Below are positions 50,801-59,547 of a stretch of 64,000 nt of DNA, piece by piece. Origin of the DNA: Chitinophagaceae bacterium (lineage in GTDB: Bacteria > Bacteroidota > Bacteroidia > Chitinophagales > Chitinophagaceae); assembly GCA_023957125.1 (NCBI GenBank), contig JAMLHL010000003.1:1-64000 (forward strand), given 5' to 3'. Below the pieces are notes generated by a model that saw only the letters and a program-made list of their open reading frames with translations, was not told the DNA's origin and did not search any database. The translations under genes were made by a program, and so were the position numbers. The stretch's first letter is position 1; each line of letters opens with the position of its first letter.

Positions 50801-52342
50801 TTGATTTCTCCGCCCCCCCACCATGACATCTATTCTATTGAAGATCTGGCCCAACTGATCTACGATCTGAAAAATGCAAACCGCGATGCCCGCATAAATG
50901 TAAAGCTGGTTTCCAAAGCGGGAGTAGGTACGATTGCCGCAGGTGTTGCCAAAGCCAAAGCCGATGTGATCCTGATTGCCGGCCATGATGGCGGCACAGG
51001 TGCGTCTCCCATCAGCTCCATCCGGCACGCCGGGTTGCCCTGGGAACTTGGACTGGCCGAAAGCCACCAAACCCTGGTGAAAAACCGGCTGAGAAGCCGG
51101 GTGGTATTGCAGGCCGACGGGCAAATGAAGACCGCCCGCGACATTGCGATCGCCACCTTATTGGGCGCTGAAGAATGGGGTATAGCTACCGCCGCGCTGA
51201 TCGTGGAAGGTTGCATCATGATGCGCAAATGCCACCTGAACACCTGTCCGGTGGGCGTAGCCACCCAGGACCCCGAATTGCGGAAACGGTTTACCGGCGA
51301 TGCCGATCATGTAGTGAACTTCTTCCGGTTTATTACGCGGGAACTGAGAGAGATCATGGCAGAGCTTGGATTCAAAACGATCAATGAAATGGTGGGCCAG
51401 GTTGATTGCCTGGAAAGAAGGGAAGGAATTGAACACTGGAAATATAAAAAGCTGGATCTGTCTCCAATCTTGTACAAAGAACCGGCATCTGAAGACACCG
51501 GTTTGTATCACCAGGAAGAACAGGATCATGGACTGGCCGGCGTACTCGACTGGAAACTGCTTGAAAAAGCACAGCCGGCGCTGCTGCACCGGGAACGGGT
51601 ACACGATGCACTTCCCATCCGGAATACCGATCGTACCGTAGGAACCATCCTTTCCAATGAAATCACCAAACGTTATCGTGCCGCAGGTCTGCCGGCGGAT
51701 ACCATTCATTATAAATTCACCGGTACGGCAGGGCAGAGTTTCGGCGCCTTTAATACCCACGGCATTACCCTGGAATTGGAAGGCGATGCCAATGATTATT
51801 TCGGAAAAGGACTGAGTGGCGCAAGACTGATTGTATATCCATCGAAAGCCGCAGGATTCATTCCTGAAGAAAATATCATCATAGGTAATGTAGCGTTTTA
51901 CGGAGCCACCTCGGGCGAGGCTTATATCAGGGGTAAAGCCGGGGAACGGTTCTGTGTGCGGAATTCGGGCGCGCATGCCGTGGTGGAAGGCGTGGGAGAT
52001 CACGGCTGTGAATATATGACCGGCGGACGCGTGGTGATATTGGGAGATACCGGTAGAAATTTTGCGGCAGGCATGAGTGGCGGCATCGCTTACGTATATG
52101 ATGTAAAAGGACAGTTTGCCGAAAACTGTAATCCCGAGATGGTGGATCTGGATCCGGTGATCAGCGGGGAATCTGAAGAACTGTTCAACATGGTTTCCAG
52201 GCATTTTGCTTTCACCGGAAGTACAGTAGCCCGGTTTATCATGGACGATTTCGAAAATCAATTAAAGAATTTCATCAAAGTATATCCAAGAGACTATAAA
52301 AGAGTGTTCCGGGAAACAAAGACCAGTGTGGCGGAAAAATAG
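47831..52342 (+). CDS. gltB: Glutamate synthase large subunit
   Basis: The ATG at 47831 is chosen; a TTG two codons upstream is unlikely. A short propeptide precedes the nucleophile Cys in [10 protein letters not shown], which becomes the N-terminus after processing. The roughly 1503-residue protein has the glutaminase domain (to about 420), the central domain, the FMN-binding synthase domain ([24 protein letters not shown]) and the 3Fe-4S cysteines in [15 protein letters not shown]. It ends with the GXGXG beta-helix ([19 protein letters not shown]). It makes glutamate from glutamine and 2-oxoglutarate with GltD. Confidence 0.98.
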   Translation: MVRSGLYRQEFEHDSCGVGFVANIKGNKSHQIIADALTLLENMEHRGACGCEANTGDGAGIMIQTPHEFFFAECVKLGVHLPAYGRYGVGVIFFPKEIRRREECREILARAAEKLGLDILAFRKVPVNTHNIGKTALSVEPELEQVFIACPDHLQNPDDFERKLFILRKYVTHIVSNTVKKTSNDFYIASLSYKTVSYKGQLTSLQLRTYFPDLSNKEVVSAFGLIHSRFATNTFPSWNLAQPFRFIAHNGEINTLQGNLNWLKTSEHGFSSAYFSKEEMEMLLPIVTNGQSDSACLDNMVELLTLSGRSLPHVMMMLIPEAWDDNDKMDPAKRAFYEYHAAIMEPWDGPASISFTDGKVIGATLDRNGLRPSRFCVTHDDRVIMASETGALPVDPSNVKSYGRLQPGKMFVVDMEQGRIISDEELKQQICSQKPYADWLNQYKIRLEELASPRVTFTHLSEESVFKYQKAFGYSTEDIESVVKPMAMDGKEPIGSMGMDIPLAALSDQPQHLSSYFKQLFAQVTNPPIDPIRERLVMSLASYVGNYGNLLLEEPMHCHGVALKHPILTSTELEKLRSIDTGIFQAKTLQCYFRADGKPGSLKAGLERLCRYAVDAVEDGFEVIILSDRAIDSDHAAIPSLLAVSAVHHHLIRKGYRGKVGIVVEAGDVWEVHHFACLIGFGATAINPYLALATIRTMKSVGKWDTGQDWYTLRKNYVKAVCYGLLKVFSKMGISTLQSYQGAQIFEIVGFNQDVVNKYFTGAVSRIAGMGLDEIAREALAKHSLAFNLKDIPTDRLPVGGVYQWKRKGEVHLFNPQTIHLLQHATRMNDYNIYKRYSKAVNDQGEKAVTLRSLLRFKRNRPSIPVDEVEPAENIYKRFATGAMSFGSISWEAHTTLAIAMNRLGGKSNTGEGGEDDVRYERLANGDSMRSAIKQVASARFGVTSLYLTEADELQIKMAQGAKPGEGGQLPGHKVDDWIGRVRHATPGVGLISPPPHHDIYSIEDLAQLIYDLKNANRDARINVKLVSKAGVGTIAAGVAKAKADVILIAGHDGGTGASPISSIRHAGLPWELGLAESHQTLVKNRLRSRVVLQADGQMKTARDIAIATLLGAEEWGIATAALIVEGCIMMRKCHLNTCPVGVATQDPELRKRFTGDADHVVNFFRFITRELREIMAELGFKTINEMVGQVDCLERREGIEHWKYKKLDLSPILYKEPASEDTGLYHQEEQDHGLAGVLDWKLLEKAQPALLHRERVHDALPIRNTDRTVGTILSNEITKRYRAAGLPADTIHYKFTGTAGQSFGAFNTHGITLELEGDANDYFGKGLSGARLIVYPSKAAGFIPEENIIIGNVAFYGATSGEAYIRGKAGERFCVRNSGAHAVVEGVGDHGCEYMTGGRVVILGDTGRNFAAGMSGGIAYVYDVKGQFAENCNPEMVDLDPVISGESEELFNMVSRHFAFTGSTVARFIMDDFENQLKNFIKVYPRDYKRVFRETKTSVAEK

Positions 52343-52402
52343 CCGGGATATGCGGAATATGGTTATTGTAATTATTAATCTCATAAAATATTCATCCATA
52401 CA

Positions 52403-53914
52403 ATGGGCAAACCAACAGGCTTTATAGAATTTACCAGGGAACTGCCGGCAAAGCGTCCCGTATCCGAACGTTTAAATGACTATAAAGAATTTACCGGTCG
52501 TTTTACCGAATCAAAACTGGCGACCCAGGCATCACGCTGCATGAATTGCGGAGTGCCCTTTTGCCATAGTCACAACGGTTGCCCTCTGGGCAATCTGATC
52601 CCCGAATTTAACGATGCGGTATATCGCAAAAGCTGGCGGGAGGCTTATGAAATTTTAACCTCCACCAATAATTTCCCTGAGTTCACCGGCCGTATTTGTC
52701 CTGCGCCCTGCGAAACGGCCTGTGTATTGGGCATCAATCAACCGGCAGTTACCATCGAAGAAATTGAAAAGCATATTATAGAAATCGCTTTTGAGAAAGG
52801 GTTCGTTCAACCGAAAATACCTAATATCCGCACGGGGAAAAAAGTGGCCGTTATCGGTTCCGGCCCCGCCGGACTGGCGGCTGCAGCACAACTGAACTAT
52901 GCGGGGCACCTGGTTACGGTGTTCGAAAGAGACGATGCCGCCGGCGGTCTTTTACGGTATGGCATACCCGATTTTAAATTGGAGAAATGGGTGATAGACA
53001 GGCGGGTTAACGTACTGGAAGAGGAAGGCGTGGAATTCAGGTACCATGCCAATGTAGGCGTCAACGTTAGCATCAATGACCTGCTTCGCGAATTCCAGGC
53101 CATTGTGTTAGCGGGTGGCTCCACTATACCACGGGAACTGACTATCCCGGGCAGCTATCTGAAAGGAATCCATTTTGCGGTACCCTTCTTAAAGCAACAA
53201 AACAAGCGCAATGCGGATAGAGATCCCTTAGCAAACGCCCACCTCGAAAGTAATATCCTGCAGGAAGAAATCAAAGCTGCCGGGAAGCATGTGGTGGTGA
53301 TTGGCGGTGGCGACACAGGCAGCGATTGCGTAGGCACATCCAACAGGCAGGGCGCCTTATCCGTTACGCAGTTTGAACTGATGCCAACGCCTCCCGGGTC
53401 GAGAACCCCTTTTATGCCCTGGCCTACCTACCCGATGATCCTGAAAACATCTTCTTCCCACGAGGAAGGTTGCGAGCGGGAATGGGCCATCGCTACGAAA
53501 CAATTTCTTGCTGATGACAAGGACAATCTCCGGGCGTTAAAAATTGTTGATCTGGAATGGCAATTTTCGGAAGATCAGCGGCCTTCGCGGTTTGTGGAAA
53601 TACCCGGTACGGAAAGGGAAATACCCTGTGAACTGGCGTTGCTGGCCATGGGCTTCGTTCACCCGCAACACCAGGGACTACTGGAGGAACTTGGCGTGGA
53701 TTATGATGAACGGGGAAACGTGAAAGCAGCAGAAAAAAAATATCAGACCAATATCCCCAAAGTATTTACAGCAGGGGATATGCGCAGAGGACAATCCCTG
53801 GTAGTATGGGCTATCAGCGAGGGGCGGGAATGCGCCCGCAAAGTGGATGAGTTTCTGATGGGTTCATCACTGCTCGAAACCAAAGATGCATCGCTGGTTT
53901 CCCTGGCTGTTTAA
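52403..53914 (+). CDS. gltD: Glutamate synthase small subunit
   Basis: The 503-residue protein has N-terminal [4Fe-4S] cysteines (CMNCGVPFCHSHNGCPLGN; CPAPCETACVLG) and the FAD site VAVIGSGPAGLAAAAQLN. The NADPH site is VVVIGGGDTGSDCVGTS. It feeds electrons from NADPH to GltB. It lies 60 bases after gltB. Confidence 0.98.
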   Translation: MGKPTGFIEFTRELPAKRPVSERLNDYKEFTGRFTESKLATQASRCMNCGVPFCHSHNGCPLGNLIPEFNDAVYRKSWREAYEILTSTNNFPEFTGRICPAPCETACVLGINQPAVTIEEIEKHIIEIAFEKGFVQPKIPNIRTGKKVAVIGSGPAGLAAAAQLNYAGHLVTVFERDDAAGGLLRYGIPDFKLEKWVIDRRVNVLEEEGVEFRYHANVGVNVSINDLLREFQAIVLAGGSTIPRELTIPGSYLKGIHFAVPFLKQQNKRNADRDPLANAHLESNILQEEIKAAGKHVVVIGGGDTGSDCVGTSNRQGALSVTQFELMPTPPGSRTPFMPWPTYPMILKTSSSHEEGCEREWAIATKQFLADDKDNLRALKIVDLEWQFSEDQRPSRFVEIPGTEREIPCELALLAMGFVHPQHQGLLEELGVDYDERGNVKAAEKKYQTNIPKVFTAGDMRRGQSLVVWAISEGRECARKVDEFLMGSSLLETKDASLVSLAV

Positions 53915-53970
53915 AAATTAATAAGGAGGAAAAAGCTACGAGGTGCTAATCGGTACTTCGTGATTCTGAG

Positions 53971-54018
53971 GTATAAGGCCTTAGGTATGATACCCGAGAC
54001 CTTATACTTGTGTTTTTA
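53971..54018 (+). terminator. Terminator after gltD
   Basis: GTATAAGG (53971-53978) pairs with CCTTATAC (54000-54007). An inner GGTAT/ATACC stem-loop sits within, and TTGTGTTTTTATTT follows. It also overlaps the 3' end of the convergent gene. Confidence 0.75.
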
Positions 54019-54957
54019 TTTAATAGAGTACACTTCCTGGATAATAGTAAAACCCGTTTTACCGGAGGCCTGGGCTATTTCCGTGGAGGGCGTATGCTGA
54101 ACCCAGTAGCTGGTAGCGGGGCGCTTATCATTTCTTTTAAGCCATTCATACATAACGGCGATATCTTCATCCATGTTGGTATAACCCCGGTGGGTTTGGA
54201 TCATAATCACCGGATGTTCATCCATTTCAATCAATTCAAACGGCTCGCTGATATCGGGAAACTCATCTCTTACGTTCACCGCCACACAAAGCACCACAGA
54301 CGAATCTTCCAACATTTCATACTGACTCATAAAGACGCCCGGGTTCTTTATATCTTCCGGTGCCAAACGGCCCAGGATTTCATTATGCAAACCGGAGATC
54401 CGATCCTTTACTTCACTCAGCATGACCGTATCCGATAAAGTAACCAACTTACCTGCAGGCACTTCTTTTCTTTCAAATACCAGTCCCCCAAAGATATGAT
54501 CCGGGTGCTCAATAACATTTTTAAACCGTACTACGTTTTGTAAAAAGCCGGGTCTGAAATCGGCAGGATGGAACAGCAACCGGAACTTTTTAACGATGTC
54601 ATTTTTAAAGATCAGTTTTTCCGACCAGGTCAGCTTAATCTCCCAGCGGTTTTTGCGGGATACATTTATCCAACCCTCTTTCTTATAACCCTCACCTGTT
54701 GCTAAATTATAATCAAACAACTTGTCTTTTTTAACGGCCGATTCACGGAAAGATACCGGCCTCGGCTGACTGATCTCCCCATCGGAATACCATTTATCCC
54801 AATTGGCGGTGTCACAAATGGTGCGATTGATAATGAGCTCATCGGCGCTCACAACGATGTCGGCCGAGTAAGTGCGGTGCATCGGAACCAGGTAAAGCAA
54901 TAACAGCAAGACTAAAGCTACCGCTGAAACAACCATCAGAATTTTCTTTCCCTGCAT
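54016..54957 (-). CDS. Membrane-anchored SRPBCC plus GyrI-like effector-binding protein
   Basis: The 313-residue protein has one N-terminal membrane helix (MVVSAVALVLLLLLYLV) and an SRPBCC-like ligand-binding domain (INRTICDTANWDKWYSDG). The C-terminal half (about 160-313) looks like a GyrI/AraC effector-binding domain (MDEHPVIMIQTHRGYTNM). This domain pair is common in Bacteroidota but its ligand is unknown. It is convergent with gltD. Confidence 0.82.
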   Translation of the reverse strand: MQGKKILMVVSAVALVLLLLLYLVPMHRTYSADIVVSADELIINRTICDTANWDKWYSDGEISQPRPVSFRESAVKKDKLFDYNLATGEGYKKEGWINVSRKNRWEIKLTWSEKLIFKNDIVKKFRLLFHPADFRPGFLQNVVRFKNVIEHPDHIFGGLVFERKEVPAGKLVTLSDTVMLSEVKDRISGLHNEILGRLAPEDIKNPGVFMSQYEMLEDSSVVLCVAVNVRDEFPDISEPFELIEMDEHPVIMIQTHRGYTNMDEDIAVMYEWLKRNDKRPATSYWVQHTPSTEIAQASGKTGFTIIQEVYSIK

Positions 54958-55010
54958 GGATAGGACGATTTTACAAAGATTGAATTTTAATTTCCCGGAG
55001 ATGCCATCCG

Positions 55011-55041
55011 CGGTTCCTGCGTTTTAGACGCAGCGGTACCG
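55011..55041. repeat. Hairpin in the gap after the rrf2 gene
   Basis: CGGTTCC-TGCGT and ACGCA-GCGGTACCG form an imperfect stem around TTTAG. It may mark the end of the minus-strand NO-response transcript. The rest of 54958-55196 shows nothing recognisable. Confidence 0.4.
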
Positions 55042-55196
55042 TTGAAAACATGGCCGGGCACAATGGTAAAATTATGATCCCCGGCAGGTTGAGGAAACTA
55101 TTTCGGTGAGCGTTGCAAAAACTTCGATGAAGACGCTTATTTCTTCGTTGAACGGATTTGTGCAACACGGGAATTACGGATTCAACGGTTGGGAGA

Positions 55197-55628
55197 TCAA
55201 CCGATCAGGTAAGCCAATCCACAACGTACCGGTTTGTACAGATCCGCTATCTTATTTTGAGCAAAAAGATTTTCAATCAGATCGCGGGCCGTTTTGTATT
55301 CATTATGAATAGGGCAGGGATGAGCCGAAGAACATTTACTCAGCCCCAGCCCGCATTCTTTAAACACGTCGTCACCATCAATTGCTGCCACAATATCCAT
55401 GATCGGCTGATTCAATTGTTTTTCCGAGATAAAAAACCCGCCGGAAGGACCTTTGACACTGTTGATAACCCTCCGCTTCACCAGGGTTTGCAGCAATTTA
55501 CCCACGGTATGTTCACTGGCGCCAATATATTCCGCGATTTCTATAATACCGGTCCGGACGCCGCTCTCCTGCTTGGAGGCGAGGTAAATAACAGCCTTTA
55601 TCGCAGTCTTGCAGGTAAGACTTAACAT
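55197..55628 (-). CDS. Rrf2 family transcriptional regulator, likely Fe-S sensor
   Basis: The 143-residue protein has an N-terminal winged helix (TGIIEIAEYIGASEHTVGKL, GPSGGFFIS). Three cysteines follow in a C-x6-C-x5-C array (ECGLGLSKCSSAHPCPIH), as in Rrf2 proteins that hold an iron-sulfur cluster. It is the last gene of the ric operon, 3 bases after the DUF59 gene, so it is probably an autoregulating NO or Fe-S status sensor, like NsrR. Confidence 0.93.
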   Translation of the reverse strand: MLSLTCKTAIKAVIYLASKQESGVRTGIIEIAEYIGASEHTVGKLLQTLVKRRVINSVKGPSGGFFISEKQLNQPIMDIVAAIDGDDVFKECGLGLSKCSSAHPCPIHNEYKTARDLIENLFAQNKIADLYKPVRCGLAYLIG

Positions 55629-55631
55629 CGG

Positions 55632-55955
55632 CTATAAATTTAAAAATTCACGTCCCTCTTCAGAAATCAGGTCATAACTCCACGGCGGATCAAAAATAAG
55701 ATCCACCTGGATATTATACTCCGGAAAAGTTTGCTGCATAGCCTGGGTTACACCGTCCACAATGGATTCACCCATCGGGCAAAACTGGGTCGTTAATGTC
55801 ATGATAGTGGAAACCCTCATTTCGTCTTCATCGAAATTAATTTCATAAATCAAACCCAGGTCTGCCACATTCAATCCTATTTCCGGATCAATTACATTGT
55901 GCAACGCCGCCATGGCAATATTGGACTTGATATCACTATTGGTTATTAAACTCAT
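55632..55955 (-). CDS. DUF59/MIP18 family Fe-S cluster assembly protein
   Basis: The 107-residue protein has the family signature DPEIGLNVADLGLIYEI, the conserved Cys in TTQFCPMGESI and the closing DLIFDPPWS. Family members (SufT, PaaD, Cia2 relatives) help insert Fe-S clusters. Its start overlaps the stop of the membrane-protein gene by four bases. The context suggests Fe-S repair after nitrosative damage. Confidence 0.92.
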   Translation of the reverse strand: MSLITNSDIKSNIAMAALHNVIDPEIGLNVADLGLIYEINFDEDEMRVSTIMTLTTQFCPMGESIVDGVTQAMQQTFPEYNIQVDLIFDPPWSYDLISEEGREFLNL

Positions 55956-57244
55956 GTTGCTCCAGATTTATGCAGGATAACCTTAAATACATTGAAGTTG
56001 TACAAACCGGCAGCCAGCAGTAAAAGCAGGGCACCGGCCTGCAACACTAAAACGATCGTTGTCAGTATCCCGGTTATAAATAATAAAAATCCCAAAATAT
56101 ATACGAGCGCCATGCCTACAAATACTTTGCTGCTGAACAGGTCTTTAGGACTGGGCGTTTTACCCAATCCCGCCTTCTTGTGATATACGCGGTTCCATAC
56201 AATGAAAGGCATGGTCTTGAAGGTCATGCCCAGGATCATCGCGGTCATCCAGCCGAAAAAAACCGCGAACCCGTAGGCTAAGACCAGGCGCGTATTTTCC
56301 CCGGTAATCGCCAGGGCAACGATCAGCACCACCATTAAAACAACCGGCGCCAACATCATTATCACTGAAAGCATAGAAATTTTTATTTGCTCATCCACTC
56401 TTTTACGCAAACGCTTTTTATAAGCCTGGCGACAATAATATCCAAACAACAGCAGGGCAGATAAAACAGCGGCTACCGGGAGAAGATAATAACAGGCAGG
56501 AATATGGTAAAGAAACATAAATATAAACGCGATCAGCCCGGCATTAATCAACCCATACACCTTCCACAGCAATTTGGGATTGGTGTATTTGGAGATCAGG
56601 AACATCGGGATCAGCCTGGACCCCACCCCGATTACCAGCAACAGGAACCACCCGATAATGCCCATGTTGGCATGAAGCGACAAGTAATGGAGCGAGTCCT
56701 GCGAAAACAGGGGTTTTGAAAAATTATAAACCAACAGGATACCGACTATGGTGGTGATCAGCAACCATAATCCCCCCGTAAACACAAAAACAGCATGCAC
56801 ATTCTCTGTTTTCGATTTCGACATGCTTATCCCCATGTTCACCAGGTACACCACTATCGCATCCACCACCAATTCGCCCCCACGCCTGGCCATCCAGTTC
56901 ATATTAAAATGATAAAACGCGTATATCAGCAGGGGTATCCCCACCGCTGCCAGCGCAAATGAAATATAAGCTAATACATTGCTGTACAATTTCCCTTCTA
57001 TCAGCACCGGCACCAACTGATGGCTGGCGCCGAGAATGATCATCGTGCCCCAGGCCAGGGTCATGGTATGGGTAATGGCTATTACATGAGGATGAAAATA
57101 ATGCCTGCCAAACGCGCCGGCAGATAAAAACAAAAGCAGGGTAGCCACTAAAAAAGAAACCGCGGCGTAAGCATAAAAGGGCAGCACCACCTTATAAGAG
57201 GTGGTCTTCACAGGATCCGCACTCATCATAGAAGCCAAAGCCAT
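55952..57244 (-). CDS. Polytopic membrane protein, haem-copper/NnrS-like, in the NO-response operon
   Basis: The 430-residue protein has about twelve membrane helices. Histidines lie within helices in HPHVIAITHTMTLAWG, ILGASHQLVPVL and LSLHANMGIIGW, a pattern like subunit I of haem-copper oxidases and NnrS proteins. It is too divergent for me to assign. Haem binding and a role in NO removal are inferences from the histidines and from the neighbouring ric and DUF2249 genes. Confidence 0.72.
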   Translation of the reverse strand: MALASMMSADPVKTTSYKVVLPFYAYAAVSFLVATLLLFLSAGAFGRHYFHPHVIAITHTMTLAWGTMIILGASHQLVPVLIEGKLYSNVLAYISFALAAVGIPLLIYAFYHFNMNWMARRGGELVVDAIVVYLVNMGISMSKSKTENVHAVFVFTGGLWLLITTIVGILLVYNFSKPLFSQDSLHYLSLHANMGIIGWFLLLVIGVGSRLIPMFLISKYTNPKLLWKVYGLINAGLIAFIFMFLYHIPACYYLLPVAAVLSALLLFGYYCRQAYKKRLRKRVDEQIKISMLSVIMMLAPVVLMVVLIVALAITGENTRLVLAYGFAVFFGWMTAMILGMTFKTMPFIVWNRVYHKKAGLGKTPSPKDLFSSKVFVGMALVYILGFLLFITGILTTIVLVLQAGALLLLLAAGLYNFNVFKVILHKSGAT

Positions 57245-57245
57245 A

Positions 57246-58061
57246 CTAATCTCTGAATATTAAAAGATGAACCTGCCCTTCACTAATTTCCTTAATCCGG
57301 TAACCGAATTTTCTTTCCGCTAATTCCGGTAAAAGAAAAACGGGGATTCGTTTGTGATAAACATATAAGGCGGAATTCTCAGGCAGCGTCTCCAATGCTT
57401 CCAAAATCGTCATCATAGGACCCGGCATCTCCAGGTGTCGAACATCAATGGTTTGGGTGCGATTTTCATACTGCTTCACCATTGCATCCCACCCCTCACC
57501 GCTTTCCGCCGGCACTTCCGTTACCACTGGCCGGGAACCGTCTTCTTTTTTATAAAAATAAGTTTCCACCCAATCGGGTTCTATCGTATCCACATAAGAA
57601 GCGAAGCCCTGCTTTTCCAGCAGGATCATTAATGGAGTGGGTTCAAAAGTATTAATGATCTTTAATACCTGCCCCGGTTGAATGGTTTTAACCTTCTTTA
57701 CTATCACGCTCAACGGATCTTCCCCAGCCGCCATGATCGGGCGTACATCCAGCTCCACCACCTGCGCCTTTTTCAGGGAGGTGATAAATTCCGGCAGGGG
57801 CTGCCGGGTTGCTTCCTCTTCCTTTACAACGATGCCGGTGTCCGGCTCAAAGCCAAGCGGTTTCAGCTTTTCAAAAAAATCCTCCACTTTACAACCGCCT
57901 ATCTTAGCGGCCATAGCAAGGCTCGTTCTGCCGGCCATCACCCTGCGTAAGATGGGGTTGCGCAGTTTTTCAAACTTCGGACTTAAAGCCACAATGGCAT
58001 CCAGCGCCCCGGCATTCTGCTTTAAGATCACCGCAATTTTAGTGGCTGCATTTATTGTCAT
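57246..58061 (-). CDS. DUF1858 plus tandem DUF2249 domain protein
   Basis: The 271-residue cytoplasmic protein has an N-terminal DUF1858-like helical domain (about 1-75). Two DUF2249 domains follow: VVELDVRPIMAAGEDPL and TQTIDVRHLEMPGPMMTIL, the latter ending GQVHLLIFRD. DUF2249 proteins are linked to hemerythrin and NO-stress genes. Its stop lies one base before the start of the membrane-protein gene, so the two are probably translationally coupled. Confidence 0.88.
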   Translation of the reverse strand: MTINAATKIAVILKQNAGALDAIVALSPKFEKLRNPILRRVMAGRTSLAMAAKIGGCKVEDFFEKLKPLGFEPDTGIVVKEEEATRQPLPEFITSLKKAQVVELDVRPIMAAGEDPLSVIVKKVKTIQPGQVLKIINTFEPTPLMILLEKQGFASYVDTIEPDWVETYFYKKEDGSRPVVTEVPAESGEGWDAMVKQYENRTQTIDVRHLEMPGPMMTILEALETLPENSALYVYHKRIPVFLLPELAERKFGYRIKEISEGQVHLLIFRD

Positions 58062-58092
58062 TTTTCCTCCTGGTGAAAGTAGATGATAATTT

Positions 58093-58130
58093 ACGCAGGA
58101 GCAGGCCCCATACAGGAACCGCCCCTGCGT
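58093..58130 (-). repeat. Hairpin between ric and the DUF2249 gene
   Basis: ACGCAGG (58093-58099) pairs with CCTGCGT (58124-58130) in the 95-base gap of the operon. It could lower read-through or protect the ric message. Confidence 0.45.
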
Positions 58131-58156
58131 TATTTTATATGGGAAAGGGCTGCCAC

Positions 58157-59113
58157 TTAATTCAAATCTTTTTCAAGTGCCTTAGCCTTGGGAAAAAGAA
58201 TATTGTTTTCAAGATGAACGTGTATATGCGTGTCTTCCTCCATATCCGCCAGCATCTTAAACAGCAGGCTGTAGCTGGCACAGGCATCTTCGGGAAGCGT
58301 ATAGTTCCCGCTCAGCTCCCTGATCTCATCGAGGCATCGGCCTACTACCTCATGCTCGTCTTCCATCATTTTAATGGGATCTTCCACGCTGTCAAATTTT
58401 TCGGCCTTGGGTGCTGCTCCCTTTGCTTTTGCGGACACCAGTTCTTTTATAAAAGGGAATAGAATCTCTTCTTCTTTCACCAGGTGTTCGCTAAATTCCT
58501 TGTTGACTTCCTCCACCAATTGCTGAATGCGAATCAACTCAGGATGCCGTCCGCCATGAACCTGCGCTACCTTTAAAGCATAGCCGCGGATATCGGGGAG
58601 GTTTTTACGAACATAAGAGTGATGGGTGTTTACAATATAATCTGCGAGGAAATCAATTCCCCAATCGTTATATGGTAAAGGCCGCGCCGAAGGATTTTTA
58701 TCCGCCTGCTGTAATTCTTTTTCAATCTTTGTAACATCAATCCCTTTTTCCGCACAGGCTTCTTTCACGGTTTTCTTTCCGCCACAACAGAAATCCAGTC
58801 CGTATTTCTTAAACACCTCGGCTTTACGGAGGTCTTTGGCGGCAATTTCTCCCAGGGTTTCATCACCCTCTCCGGTCAACTTTTTGGTGATCCGTATTTT
58901 CCACCATGCCGGACCTTCTTCCAGGTATTCCCAGGTAAAGATATTACCTCTTTCTCCCAACAACTGGTAATACAGTGGCTTGGGATCGTGGTCGTTATGA
59001 ATGGTTAAACCCTCCCCTTCCTTTAAGTCATCAAAACGGGCAAAAATAGTAGGATGCTTCTGCCGGGGTTCTAATAAAGTTACGTTCAATATGTTCTCGG
59101 TCATCGTTTCCAT
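58157..59113 (-). CDS. ric: Iron-sulfur cluster repair di-iron protein with extra DUF2249 domain
   Basis: The 318-residue protein has an N-terminal DUF2249-like domain (about 10-80). A ScdA-N domain follows with the paired cysteines GLDFCCGGKKTVKEAC, then a hemerythrin-like di-iron domain with ligands in NTHHSYVRKNL, GGRHPEL, FSEHLVKEEEILFPF, DEHEVVG and HVHLENNILFP. RIC/ScdA/YtfE proteins repair Fe-S clusters after NO or oxidative damage. Fusion to DUF2249 adds about 75 residues to the usual length. It is the first gene of the operon; ATGs at 59113 and 59104 are both possible. Confidence 0.94.
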   Translation of the reverse strand: METMTENILNVTLLEPRQKHPTIFARFDDLKEGEGLTIHNDHDPKPLYYQLLGERGNIFTWEYLEEGPAWWKIRITKKLTGEGDETLGEIAAKDLRKAEVFKKYGLDFCCGGKKTVKEACAEKGIDVTKIEKELQQADKNPSARPLPYNDWGIDFLADYIVNTHHSYVRKNLPDIRGYALKVAQVHGGRHPELIRIQQLVEEVNKEFSEHLVKEEEILFPFIKELVSAKAKGAAPKAEKFDSVEDPIKMMEDEHEVVGRCLDEIRELSGNYTLPEDACASYSLLFKMLADMEEDTHIHVHLENNILFPKAKALEKDLN

Positions 59114-59149
59114 GATCTATACACTTTTTGTTTTTAATGAAAGAAAATA

Positions 59150-59157
59150 CAAATCTA
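59150..59157 (-). promoter_or_regulatory. -7 element of the ric operon
   Basis: TAGATTTG on the minus strand matches TAnnTTTG exactly, 37 bases before the ric start. The expected -33 TTTG is missing, and its place is taken by an inverted repeat. Confidence 0.6.
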
Positions 59158-59170
59158 ATGCTTTTTATAA

Positions 59171-59194
59171 ATAAAAGTATTTATCTACTTTTAT
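59171..59194. promoter_or_regulatory. Operator-like perfect inverted repeat upstream of ric
   Basis: Nine-base arms ATAAAAGTA and TACTTTTAT flank six bases (TTTATC). The centre lies about 40 bases upstream of the likely transcription start. It is a good candidate site for the Rrf2 regulator or for a Crp/Fnr-type activator. Confidence 0.65.
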
Positions 59195-59377
59195 TATTTT
59201 TTATTCTCATTCCAGCCGAACCCTGAGATGTAAGATGATAGGTGCGCAGCTATTTTGCGCAGAAGATGAGACTTTTAAAATAATGGCATGAAGACTATAT
59301 GATACAAAGCATGTTTCAGGAATTTCCTGGCAAACTTCGGTGTCATGGTCTTTGTAGCAAAGTTAGAATATTGAACT

Positions 59378-59452
59378 ACCGGGACTCTTAGGACACAAAT
59401 CAATACTAAAAGGAAAAACTTAGTGACCCTTCGTGTCTCCGTGACTTAGTGG
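59378..59452. repeat. CTTAGTG-type intergenic repeat
   Basis: ACTTAGTG occurs twice around CCTTCGTGTCTCCGTG, with a related CTTAGGACACAAA just before. The block looks like a degenerate dispersed intergenic repeat in the gap before the symporter gene. Apart from the ric promoter elements, nothing else is seen in 59114-59547. Confidence 0.4.
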
Positions 59453-59547
59453 CAAAAGAAAAGTTCGGATTGCACCTACCTTCCTGACAACGTGTTCACA
59501 AAAAAAATAAAAATCATATCTTTCCCGCTAAATTTTAATTTTACCCC

